From positions 18,506,356 to 18,570,355 of the forward strand of contig CM042090.1 in NCBI GenBank assembly GCA_023512835.1: a stretch of DNA of 64,000 nt. Reading direction: 5' to 3'. Origin of the DNA: Taxillus chinensis. Taxonomy: Eukaryota; Streptophyta; Magnoliopsida; Santalales; Loranthaceae. Each line of letters starts with the position of its first letter. Position 1 is the first letter of the stretch. The notes beneath the pieces were generated by a model. The model was not told the DNA's origin. It was given only the letters and a program-made list of their open reading frames with translations, and ran no database searches. Shown here in pieces: positions 10,670 through 22,058 of the stretch. Position numbers and translations under genes: made by a program.

Positions 10670-11729
10670 ATGGCGGCGAGTACGATACTGGAAGCGCTGA
10701 ACGTGCGGGTGGTCGGCTCCGGCGATAGCATCCTCGTATTGGCCCACGGGATGGGCACCGACCAGTCTGCGTGGCAGCGCATTCTTCCCTTCCTCGCCCC
10801 CCACTACCGCATCATCCTCTTCGACCTCGTATGCGCCGGCAGCGTCAACCCTGACTACTTCGACTTCCGCCGCTACTCCACCCTCGACAGCTTCGTCGAC
10901 GACCTACTCAACATCCTCGACACACTCGGTGTCACCCTCTGCGCCTACGTTGGCCACTCCGTCTCCGCCATGATTGGTATCCTCGCCTCCATCCGCCGGC
11001 CGCAGCTCTTCTCCAAACTAGTCCTCATAAGCGCCTCTCCAAGGTACACCTAGCTAGCAGCTACCAATATACATATATTTTTTTAAGGAACCTCATGGTA
11101 TATATGGTGTTGTATATATCAAGCTCATATATACAAGTGAGTACGTGAGTGAGAAACATACAAAGTCATGAATGAGAGTGGTCCATTTAATTATTATTTA
11201 TTTTAAAAAAAGCGAATCCATTCACTTGTACATGATTATGTTAATCTCTTCCGGTACAAGGTATATTGACCCTAAATATATATACATGAGTACAAGGTAT
11301 TCGAACGACGGGGATTACCGTGGCGGGCTAGATTTCAGTGATGTGGATGTGGTTTTCCAGAGCATGGAAGCCAACTACGAAGCGTGGGTGAGGGGGTTCG
11401 CGCCGGTGGCGATCGGTGCGGATGTACCGGAGGCCGTCCAAGAATTTTCCCGGACGTTGTTCAACATGAGACCCGACATCACCCTGTCTGTCTCGCGCAC
11501 GGTGTTCAACACCGACCTGAGGGGGCTGCTGGGCCTGGTGAGGGCACCGTGCTGCATCATCCAGACCGAAAACGACCATGCGGTCCCGCGCTCCGTCACC
11601 ACTTACCTGGAGAAGCACCTCGGCGGCAAGAGTGTTGTCGTCATGCTCCCGACAGAGGGTCACCTCCCACACCTCAGCGCGCCGGCGATGCTGGCTCCAG
11701 CACTCCTCCACGCCTTATCAGTTGAGTGA
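10670..11729 (+). CDS. D14: D14-family alpha/beta hydrolase (strigolactone receptor type)
   Basis: Two exons, 10670-11043 and 11297-11729, join in frame (AG|G) to give 268 aa, the usual D14 length. The Ser-Asp-His triad falls at the exact AtD14 numbers: S97 in GHSVSAM, D218 in TENDHAVP, H247 in TEGHLPHLS. Conserved D14 blocks include [30 protein letters not shown] and [10 protein letters not shown]14 proteins bind and hydrolyse strigolactones in cytoplasm and nucleus, then recruit the F-box protein MAX2/D3 and SMXL repressors to control branching. Several pocket positions differ from canonical D14 (M28 for F, Y126 for F, L136 for F, A220 for S), so this may be a divergent paralog. The intron carries a second in-frame acceptor (11260/11261) that would insert 12 residues after R125. 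The two exons are far more GC-rich than their surroundings. KAI2 or DLK2 identity is unlikely given the D14 signature blocks. Confidence 0.9.
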
Positions 11730-13300
11730 GCGAAGATGCTAATTTCCTACTATGTTTTTGTTTTGGATTGCCAACCTCATCGATTAATATAATTACCTAA
11801 TTAGCAAAAAAAAAAAAGGTGAAATGGCACAAGCCACAAGGCTTTAAGCATGTCTGGTTTCATCTAGTTTCATATTAATCTAAACAGGCTACAACCTGTA
11901 TCATAAAAAAATGAAAGTGCTCTTGGATCTTCTTTTTATTTTTCATCTCCTATGGTTTTTTTTAAAACCCTATTGGAGTATGCAAAGTTTTGTTTTTCCA
12001 ATCGGTGTAAAATTTTTCATGTTTTATGTTCACAAAATAGCCCCTAAATAAATTATTAATTAAATTAAAATTTTATCTGATAAACAACATGCAATAATGA
12101 AATGAAAAAACAATTAACACATGATTCAAATCAAGTTTAAATATTTGAATTATTTGTTTATTATTATTTATTTTTTTTACATATGGCCTTAGAAATATAT
12201 TGATACGTGCTTCTAAACATATGCCACCAATAATAATATTGTGAGAAAATTAAAACATTAAAGGAAAATATATTGATACGTCATATATGTTTTCGTTTTT
12301 ATGTTTAATAGTTTTATTACTTTTTATTTTATTCGAATTTGAATCATGAATTTGTTAAAAAAATATTTAGTAAAAGAGAAAATATAATTTCAAGTAATTT
12401 ATTTTTAAATTCGGAGATTCATATATAAATATTAATTAAGAAAAAAAATATGATGGGCCTACTTAGTAAAGTAAAAAAAATCAATTTACTTTCATAAAAA
12501 TAATTTTAAATTTAAAAAATATGAAATAACCATTTTTTTTAAATACATTTTATTCAAATCAATATTTGAATATTCATTGTAAAACGATATATCACAAACA
12601 TCTTTTTAATGTGTAAGGATGATGGTGAAGATTCAAGGTTAAGTAATAGAATGTTTTTGATGACGAAGGTAATGAATGGTTAATGAGGAAAGACATTGAT
12701 TGAAACAAAAATCTCAATCATTTCAAAAAAAAAAAAAAAACTCATTCCATCATCCCATTCTTCTCACCATTTTAAAGAATGATAAGAGTGAAGGATGAGA
12801 TTGGCCATTGGAGACCTTAAGAATGAAACAATTAATATAGAGAACTTTAGAGGTCTTTTTCAATATAAAATTAAATGCATGCATTGATGTGGACAAATTG
12901 GGCAAACTAAAATATGTTATCAATCAAAATTTTCACTTTCGAATTCGTATGTAGTATTAGCAAAGCAAAATAATTAATTTTATCAATCCAAAATCTCACC
13001 ATTTTTTTATTTGTATAAACAATAATTCTTATCACTTTGGGAGCATAAGCAAAATAATTAATTTTATAAACGGTAAAAATGTAAGTCTCAAATCAATTGG
13101 GATGTTCATTTTACCGAACTCATGGGTTTGTCCCAATTATCTGCCTTAAAAATCAAATTTATTTGAATTTTTTTATATTTATTTCATTAAACTTATCTAC
13201 CCAAAAATTAAATTTGCGAGAAACTTTTTTTGGCTTGGGGTTGGTAGAAGAATTATCCATTCCTCACACTCCATTGGTATATTAAATCATTAGTACCGTG
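11730..13300. other. AT-rich intergenic region
   Basis: 3' flank of the D14-like gene followed by AT-rich DNA. A poly-A lies near 12727-12740. No gene, RNA or recognisable transposon end was found. Confidence 0.45.
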
Positions 13301-13369
13301 GACATATATATATATGGAAACGATTTTCTAATAAAACCAAGAAATAGCGACCATTTTTCTTTATCTTCT

Positions 13370-13850
13370 TTAAATGCCTCCCCTCTTCGTCATGCCACCA
13401 TTGCCTCCACTTCCATATTTATCTCCGACGCCACTGCCATGCATCATCGTCCGAGTTCAAGAGCAGCCATCTATACCCCGAGTCGTGTACTCGAAACCAT
13501 TGCCGACCAATTTTGAGGATTTCGATTCCGAGCCCGATAACTCCCAGAACCTCGAGTCTGAATCGGAGGTGTATGGAGGAGGGCAATACTCTCTAGACTC
13601 ATTGCCTCAAGACAATCGAGAGCCAGCCTATGGGCTATGACGACTACACCGATGTAACCTCGACCAGGGAATTAATCCAACCAAGTTAGGAGTTTTGGGC
13701 TAAGAAAACTAGGTTCCCAACCAGTTCATGGCTTTACGGAGGGCAATACTCTCTAGACTCATTGCCTCAGGCCCTCAAGACAATCGAGAGCCAACCTATG
13801 ACTACACCGAAGAAAATATGGAGGATTCACTGTATTTGGAGTCGCTCTAA
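13370..13850 (+). pseudogene. Frameshifted, internally duplicated gene fragment of unknown family
   Basis: A protein-like segment can be followed only by changing frame. A Ser/Ala/Thr-rich start (around 13360-13510, transit-peptide-like) gives way to an acidic stretch (FEDFDSEPDNSQNLESESE), then GGGQYSLDSLPQ and, in another frame, ESQPMGYDDYTDVTS, ending in a stop. About 160 bp further on the block recurs as GGQYSLDSLPQALKTIESQP, then DYTEENMEDSLYLESL and a stop. The repeated protein motif, in phase except for small indels, argues that this was once coding. I do not recognise the family, and with several frame breaks it is unlikely to be functional. Confidence 0.4.
13578..13812 (+). repeat. 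Direct repeat pair, about 75 bp, 160 bp apart
   Basis: The copies begin at 13578 and 13738 with GGAGGGCAATACTCTCTAGA and end at the shared GACTACACCGA. They differ by a 6-bp insertion in the second copy (GGCCCT) and a 6-7 bp difference near the end. The repeat lies inside the decayed coding fragment. Confidence 0.85.
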
Positions 13851-15646
13851 CATTATTGATGCTTTAATGTGATCTCATGCTTCATTCCAGGTGTGAACTG
13901 CCATACTGTTAAATATGGTTTAGTATGTTGAAAATATAATTATTATCTATTGTGCCATATATCATCCAAAAGAAATAATAACAAATTATTATAAATATTT
14001 TTTAGGAAAACAAATTAATTTTAAATTTTAAAAGAAAAACAAAAAAAAAGTACATAAGTTATTTTCAGGTGAATGATCTCAGCAAGCAAATGATCCCAAT
14101 TGTTCCTACCCGGAATCAAATCCGCCCGAAACATTACTGCTAGTGCCCACGCGTGCTGATGCATGAACGCGTTAGGACTGACTGATTGAGTTAAGGAGGA
14201 TGTTATGTCTTAGGATTTAAACTTAACTTGTTTTTTGAATTTTTTACCACTACTATATATAGGCAATTCATGTCAATATGCAATTAGATTGCTTGTAAAT
14301 ATTTAAAAAATGGTGATAACATAATAATTAAACCACTAATATATAAATATGTAAATTAATAAAAATATTTAATTAACCAAGTTGACTGACGAGTTTAAAG
14401 AAAGTTATTTTGAATTCAAAATTGTTGATTAATTTTACGAATGAATTATATTTTAAATATAATTACGAATCAAACTATTTTCCAAACCGAACGCCAAAGC
14501 GGCTCATCCAGCCTAACAGATTTGTGACTTCAGCTGGCCTGTTAGCCCAATACGAGCATAATAAAAGGCCTGACGCGGGCCTAATCTGTTTTAAAAAATT
14601 AAAAGGCCTGGCCCGGTTCTCAAGCTTGCTAACACGTGTTTTTTTTGCAAAAATAACAAAAACAAATTATACAATATGTAGTAAAACCAGTAAAGCAATG
14701 AAATTATCAAATAAAGGGGAATGAATCACTGCATGAGTATATAGCGTTATTGGTATAAAAATTAAAAATATGAGTTAAATTGGCAAAGCAATTAATTATG
14801 TTATTGTAATTAAATCACGTGACGATTGTTGAGTATATCAATAATTAATATACCGACAATGATTTTGATTTATTGAAACGTTAAATTTAAAAAAAAAACA
14901 ATAAAAGCAACAATAACTTCATATATATTGATTATAAAATATTTAAAATAGTCTAAGATCATATCCAACAATGATATATTTTTTTTATTGTAAAGGTTTT
15001 GTATTTGTAAAGAGTGATTTTCTTTCGACTTTATATTTATTAAAATAATTATTTCTCACTTTGCAACATCGAGTTTAACTTGAATCTACTACATCCCATT
15101 TGTCGTTGTGGCTCCTAATAGAATTGGGGCTCCATCTTCAATTGTCGCTCATTCTAGTCCTGTGTTGTTGCCCGATCCAAACGTGATATCGTGCCTCCTA
15201 TGTTGCCGTTAATTGAAGTTGTCACCCCTCTCACCAACACTGCACCACTTGTTATTGTTGTTCTAACTTTGCTCCACACCAATTAAAAACATCTATGTAG
15301 CACAAATGAGCTTGTTAGATATGGAGCGCTTCACTGATCTGGAACTCTTCACTAAAGAGCATGCCTACAAGCCTCTAGGAAATCTTGAAATTGTTATCCC
15401 TAACAAGATCCAAACATACGGTCGTTCAACGAGGTGACCTCTTAAGTGATTCCATGGCTATGGCAGCGGGAGGTTTGAGATGGTTCAATTTCATGGATGC
15501 GGCAAAGCGGTAGGAGAAAGACACCGTATAAGAAAAATAAAGAATTAGAAAAATAAATATAGTAACATATAGATAATGAATAGCTACTCTCCATTCTTTA
15601 AGAATAATGATAGTAAATTACACATGTAGGGAGTGATTTATTGGAG
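13851..15646. other. Gene-poor AT-rich region, possible repeat relics
   Basis: No gene supported. 14490-14640 is locally richer in GGCCTG/GGCCC motifs and looks like repeat-derived DNA. 15070-15530 has higher GC and short open frames without an identifiable domain. Both may be old transposon fragments, but no terminal repeats were seen. Confidence 0.35.
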
Positions 15647-16022
15647 TTTATTTTTTTTTTTATTTTTTTTTTTTTAAAAAAAAAAAAAATTTTTAAAGTT
15701 AATTTTTTTAATATTTTTATAATTGCAATGTTTATAAATTATGTACATGAATTTTAATTATTTAAAGAAAACTTATCATATTAAAAAAAGTGGCATTAAA
15801 TAATTAATTCACAAAAAAAAAAAAAAAAATTTATTATTTTTTTATTTATTTTTTTTTTTTATTAATTTTTTATTTAATTTTTTATTAATGGTATTAAAAA
15901 AATTTTTTTTTAAAATTTTTTAAAATTATTTTTTTTTTAAAAATTTTTCCCCCGGGGGGGTTTGGTTTTTTTTAAAAAAACAAAAAAATTTTTTAAAAAA
16001 AAGATTTTTTTTTTTTGCAAAT
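15647..16022. repeat. Low-complexity homopolymer patch, probable consensus error
   Basis: About 375 bp made almost only of alternating T and A runs, with an odd C5G7 block followed by GTTTGG at about 15950-15965. Runs of one base directly abutting runs of its complement suggest an unresolved or miscalled assembly region rather than natural sequence. Confidence 0.6.
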
Positions 16023-16644
16023 AAAATATTTTGTTTTTCAAACAGATTTTTAAAAAAATATTATTCTTTTATTAATCTACACACAGAACTATCATCATTT
16101 CCCTCCGGTTACGTTATTTTGAATTTAAAAGAAAAAACAATTCATAGAACTACTTCAATCAAACACGTGAATTTCGCTGGGTGACTGGTCAGTATAATAT
16201 GATATCAACAAGTAACAAAAACAAGAAAAAAGTAGCCTAAAAAAGGGAAAAAAAAACAAAACAAAACAAAATGGAAACTAGTCCAAATATGGCTAGTTGG
16301 GTACGCCGTTGCGGTTACAAGGAATATTAATTTTAGAGTAGTCCGATTAGTCACATTTTATTCTACCACCATATATGCACGACAGGTCCCACACCTGGAT
16401 TCGATCAAGGCCACCAATACGAGATACGAGGGATATGAGGAAATCCCTCGTTCACTCAATCAATCGTCGGGCAGATTGGAGAAATGATGCGTGTACATGG
16501 ATGCCCACGGGACAAGTTTGCGATAAATTATTTCTATTTCGAAATTCGTTTCGTTTTAAAAAAATATATTTTAAATTTGATTTCGATTATGCTCATTGGA
16601 AATTCATTGGGTCAGTACTAATACTTGATAAAATCGATATATTT

Positions 16645-16646
<2 letters not shown>

Positions 16647-16682
<36 letters not shown>
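16647..16682. repeat. (AT)n microsatellite
   Basis: Perfect AT dinucleotide run of about 18 units. Confidence 0.95.
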
Positions 16683-16684
<2 letters not shown>

Positions 16685-17758
16685 AGTTATTTCAGATGAG
16701 TTATTTCATCCGAAATCCTTATTCAATCATAGATATTCATTCCAAATTCGATTATATCAATTTCAAAATCATCCCATTAGGGGCGGGACAGAATGATACC
16801 AGGTATAACTTGCTCTATTGTAATCTCTATAAGTGTAGGAGTAACCCTAAGAGATTTTCTATTATTTATAAATAAATAATCAAATACCAATAATAAGTTC
16901 TAATAAATTATTCAATTTTCTATTCACATGTATAAAATGTTATATTAACTCCTTATTTCTGAATAGTTATTATTTATTATCTGTATATTATTTTATTTTT
17001 TTATTTTTATTTATCTCTCAGAATAAAATTTTATTACATTAAAAAAATAATAAAAAATATTATTTTAGTAAAAATAAAGTTAAAATAAAAAAGTATTATT
17101 TCTTTAAAACTACAAAATTTTCGCATAAAAATAAAATGTAACGGATTTACCCACTACGCCCTTTCTCTCTCTTGGCACTTGGCAGATGGGCGGCGTCAGT
17201 GATTGAAGCAGGGGGTGAGGGAGTTCAAGCCGGCGTGTTGGGCACCGGCACCTCGTACAGCTACTGGGATGGCGTTGGCACCGTATTTGGGTGCAAAAAT
17301 CTCTCACCAATCAAACTCGTGATCATATATGAAGAACTCTGTATCCGAATTTGGGTTCTTATGAAAAATTGAGAAAATTGGTATAGGCGGCTCCGGATGG
17401 GAATTAGATTTCACGTTTGGAATTAAAATTGAATATTTTGGAATAAATATGTTGATTTGTAAGATCTGGAATTGGTTTCCAGGATTTGGGGAGAAACACG
17501 TGCCAGAAGATGAGTGAAGAGTGATTCAAATTTTGTTTAAATAAAAGTAAATCATAAAATAATTATTTACACACCTTGAAAAGGCTTCATATGTATTATG
17601 TAGAGGTCAAAGGTGATTAATCTATGTTTTTTTTAAATATAATTATTTTAAAAAACTATAAATTTAAATTGAGAGAAAATTATTTTATCATTGGACCATA
17701 AATAATTTTAATACATTAAAATATGATATTTTATTAAATATACATGTAATAATAAAAA

Positions 17759-17761
<3 letters not shown>

Positions 17762-17794
<33 letters not shown>
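17762..17794. repeat. (AT)n microsatellite
   Basis: Perfect AT dinucleotide run of about 16 units. Confidence 0.95.
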
Positions 17795-17797
<3 letters not shown>

Positions 17798-19935
17798 CGT
17801 GAATTTTAAATTATATATCATGCATATTTAAAATTTTATATATCTGTTTATAAATTTATAATTATGCAGCATATATATTTAAAATATTAAAAATGAAATT
17901 AAAGTGTAAATATCAAGGAGAAGCGGAAAAAAAAAAAACCCCATTTCACTTTCTCTCCCCCATGTTTTGTGTTGACCCTACTGGCTTCATCATCTCTCCG
18001 TATTCTCTATTTGTTTATCAAAATATCATGGTAATCAAAAAAACATGAACTATTCAACCATCAACGTTGCCGGCGTCGACCAAGCCACCCCCCATATTCA
18101 GAAAACTATTTTAGGTAAACATTATCCATCCCCATGTTTTTATGAATGTGATTATGTTTTGGAATTTTCACAAAATTTATTTATATATTTTATAGAAAAT
18201 GAATGTTTAAATTTTTTTGATGTAAATGCTTTGATAAATAAAAAAAACAGTAGTGTAACAAGAGCAATTGTAATTATAAACGGTTGATCATGATGATGGA
18301 ATAATTTAAATTACATTTTCATTTAACTTTAGCATGATATGCATGAATAATGAAATAAAATGCAATATGAGTCATTTAATTATGATTATACTTATTTTTA
18401 TTATATTTTTTCTATTTACAGGACTACTTATAAACACACATTTCTAAATAATAACTACGAATGTTATTTTTAATAAAAGAAGATCAACAGAATTGATTCA
18501 CAAAAAATGACCTGTTACAATCAATTTATTTTAGGTCCCACCCGTTGGATCTGATTTTTCCTTTTCTATATGAATAAAATATAAATATTATTAAAGACAA
18601 GATCAAAGAAAAAACCAATAAAGTAAAAGCGACTCCACGCGGAAGAAAGGAAAGTTGGATCTGATCTCTCCAATACGAAATGCACGGCATGGCTACGCGT
18701 TCCTCGTGGATCAACCGATCATCAGACCCATCAATATCGCTTTTTTGTTTTTAATTATTATTTCTATATTAAATTTGCAAAAAGATCTACGGAGATAGTT
18801 AGTTTGGTAAACTATTTATCATGGTACGTAATATAAATGTTGTGATTTGATAATAATTAAATAATATTATGTTAATGTTTGATAGATATGAAATTAAGTA
18901 ATGCACTAAGGTAATTTAAGATTTCTTATATTTGGAAAAAAAAAACCTAAATGTTTCTATTTCGTATTTCATGGACTACCAGATAATTTGAAACAGCAAA
19001 GGATGACACTTTTATTCTATCGGTCGTCCCACTTGCCAAACATATATTATTTTATCTTTGAAAAAAAAATAAAAAATAAAAAGTAACTCTTTGAAGAATT
19101 TAAATAATTTAAGTTTCAAAGTAATTCTTTTAATTTTAAGAATCTAAGCAAATATTTGTGAACAAATATCAATCATATATGATAATAAAATAGAGCCTAA
19201 GATAGATAGTTTTTTTAGATACAAACTCTTACTTTGATTCAAATGGAGCTCAAGATAGATAGTTTTTTTATTTTTAATTTATATTAATTTATAAAAAAAA
19301 TATTAACATTTTTGAGACATTATGTACTTTTGAAAATCACCTCACCCAAACTTGAAAATAAACAAAAACTCAAACCATTTTAGAATTGGTTTTATTACCA
19401 TAGGGCAACCAATTAGTGAATATGACATCAGACAACTCCTCATAATAGATTTCAATTGTAGTTTCATCTAAATATAATAAAATTTAAAATAGTCTCATAT
19501 TTTATAACAAACTATAATTGAACTGCAATATTCATGACCAACAATATTTAACCAACTTAATGCGAATATTAAGTTATATTAAAAGTTTAAAAGTAGTTTC
19601 GTAATAATTAGGATTTCCAGTTAATAATATTGTGTCTAAACTACCATTTAATCAATTAGATAACATGATATTAGGTGATTCATAACCATAGGAAGTTCAT
19701 TTTGTGTTTTTTTAAAAATACTCAAAAATTGTTGTTAGTGTCCAAAGGCAAACAGTTGGAGTATAATTTTTTATTGTTTATTTCAGTGAGATCTTTCTCG
19801 TCATTGCATATTGCACTTTTATTTTTAAGGTGAAATGTTTCATATTGAAGACTCTCCCTACTGTGATTCTTAGATAAAAATTTATTATTAAAAAATCAAA
19901 ATTAAAAGATTGTCATATATATGAGTGTCGTTTCA

Positions 19936-19936
<1 letters not shown>

Positions 19937-19972
<36 letters not shown>
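19937..19972. repeat. (ATT)n microsatellite
   Basis: Trinucleotide ATT run of about 12 units. Confidence 0.95.
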
Positions 19973-19975
<3 letters not shown>

Positions 19976-20635
19976 CAAAGAAACTTAATAGAATAATTTT
20001 ATCTAAACTGACAACCAAATATATCCCAATTCTAATCATAAATAATTAATGTGTAAAGCAGTAAAATATTATCTATGAATAACATGCTAACACATCAACA
20101 TTATTTGGGGGCCAAATACGGACTCCTTTTTTTTAAAGGATATGCTCAAAGATACTATGGTGGAGAAGTGAGAATTTGCATCGAAACACGCTATTTTAAT
20201 ATACATATCAAATGATCGCCAATAAAACGGGACCAGCACCACATCATCATTCATACACTCATGAAATGTTTTTTTTTTCTTTTCTCAATTAGAGGTAGAC
20301 TGACAGATTATACGCTATGTTAATATACATATCTTGTGTACAGTCACAGTCACGGTCACGGTCACGCCCACGAAATCTTTCCATCCTCTTCAAATTATAA
20401 GGCATATAAAATAAAGCCCACAATTAATATGAAAACACCAACATTTGAAGAAGTATGCATTGCCCCCAAAAGACCTTTACACCACCACTGCATATAAATA
20501 TATAAGATATTTACAGATTTCTCCTGTCCTGTCTTCTTTCTCTCTCTATTTCATTGTGTGGTTGTCGTGTGTCCGTTCCCTACTACCCCCAATGCATAGC
20601 AATAGCAAAGTGGAAGGGTCAAGCTGCCTGACACG

Positions 20636-22058
20636 CTACACTGACCCATTCGGCATCCTCGCCGCGACGCCGCCGGATCTTGGTTGCCGTAGGAGTTCAA
20701 TCAGTGCCTCCGACTACACACACACACAATTCACCACATTATTACATATGGGCCAGCGAGCGACCACATAAGCAAGCTCCCAACACACTATACTACTATT
20801 ACTACTACCATCAGAAAATTTAAAAAAGAAGAAGAAATAATTAAATATTAACACAAAAGGCAAAGATGCTTCTTCATTCATCTGAGTGCTGAAAATCTAT
20901 TCTATGCCAAACTGTTAAGAAGTGGAATCGATTCTATTCCCCATACTCACACCCATACGCACCTACATCGAATTCAATTGCAACCAAAAGCCAAAAGCGA
21001 AAGCAAACCAATTTCATCATGGTAATTTAATTTGATTAACCACAAGTTATTAACTAATGAAAAGAGATGACCTTTTGTTTGGCCCGATTAGTGCCGGACT
21101 GTGACAAGGCGACCAAGGGAGGGATGGCGCCTTCGCGGGCCACCATGGTTCGATACAGCAGGCTGTCCTGGCAAATCTGCAACAAGATGGCTGCCGCGAT
21201 CTCCTTCTGCCGCCGGGACCCAGCCTCAACGATCTCGACCAGCACTGGAATCCCGCCCTCGTCCACCACCGCCCTCCTCGCCTCCGGGACGGAAACCAGG
21301 AGGCTAAGCACGAACGCCGATTTGTCCACCATATTGGATCCCAAATCAGCCATCAACTCCACCAGGGGTCTCATGATTCCAGCCTCTACCGCCCTCAATT
21401 TGTTCTCCTTCACCGAGCAAAGCGCGTACAGCGCCGTGGACGCGTCCTTCTTCCCCCGAATGCCGCCGCTCTCCAGCAGCCTCACCAGCAATGGAATCGC
21501 TCCCAACCGTCCGATCGCCGCCTTGATGTCCTCCGTCTGCGAGAGGCGGAGGAGCGCGCAAGCCGCGTTTTCCCTCGCCGTCCCCGTCCCCGTCCTCAGA
21601 GCCCTCACCAGCGGCTTGATAGCGCCGGACGCCGCAATCACCGCCTTGTTCTCGTCGCAGAGCGACAGGTTCAGAATCGCGGTCACGCCGTTCTCCTGGA
21701 GCTGAGGGTCCGAAGACGAGATGAGCGAAATCAAGGGCTTGATCGCCCCGGCCTGGGCGATGGCCACTCGATTCTCGGACTTGTTCTTCGCCAGCAGCCT
21801 GATCTCCATCGCCGCCTGCTTCCGATCCTCGATCGACCGCGAATCCAGACCCGAGACGAGCTGGCGAATCAGATCTTCCGAGTTATCGGAGGAACAGCTG
21901 AGGCGAAGCAACCGGTTCTGCGCCGCCGAGGCGGCGGTGAACTCTCCGGATCTGTCGCTGTTGCACTCGCTGAAGGCATAGGAATCGTCGTTGATGCTCA
22001 AATCACTGAAGCTTCCTCCTCCTTCGAAGCTCGCCTGAATCTCAGGCTCCGACTCCAT
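20636..22058 (-). CDS. ARM-repeat protein (At3g01400 / PUB4-like, no U-box)
   Basis: Two exons, 21072-22058 (329 codons) and 20636-20713 (25 codons plus stop), separated by a 358-bp GT-AG intron, give 354 aa. The Arabidopsis relative At3g01400 is almost the same length. After an acidic, Ser-rich N-terminus (1-60) come tandem armadillo repeats from about residue 65 to the end. Each has the helix pattern GAIxPLVxLL…ENAAxALLxLS, seen as GAIKPLISLISSSDPQLQEN, GAIKPLVRALRTGTGTAREN, GAIPLLVRLLESGG and GGIPVLVEIVEAGS. The short second exon supplies the family's last helix (EALIELLRQPRSG). There is no U-box, so it is not itself an E3 ligase of that type. ARM arrays bind partner proteins, and the exact role of this subgroup is poorly known. 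Exon 1 is GC-rich. Confidence 0.9.

Larger units (their letters stand above)
16023..20635. other. Gene-poor AT-rich region with microsatellites
   Basis: No gene supported. Contains (AT)n at 16647-16682 and 17762-17794 and (ATT)n at 19937-19972. Islands of higher GC at 16375-16520 and 17150-17300 have open frames with no recognisable domain. The right end (about 20300-20635) probably holds the 3' untranslated region of the ARM-repeat gene, with a short GTCACG-type repeat at 20341-20367. Confidence 0.4.

Noticed and set aside
11384..11725. Second plus-strand frame and two minus-strand frames within D14 exon 2
   Set aside because: Frame shadows of a GC-rich exon whose main frame has the full D14 signature.
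16375..16875. 166-codon plus-strand open frame
   Set aside because: Runs through an (AT)n microsatellite (coding IYIYIY) and AT-rich DNA; no domain. Likely chance.
21067..21705. Plus-strand open frame of 212 codons
   Set aside because: Antisense to the ARM-repeat exon; no recognisable domain.
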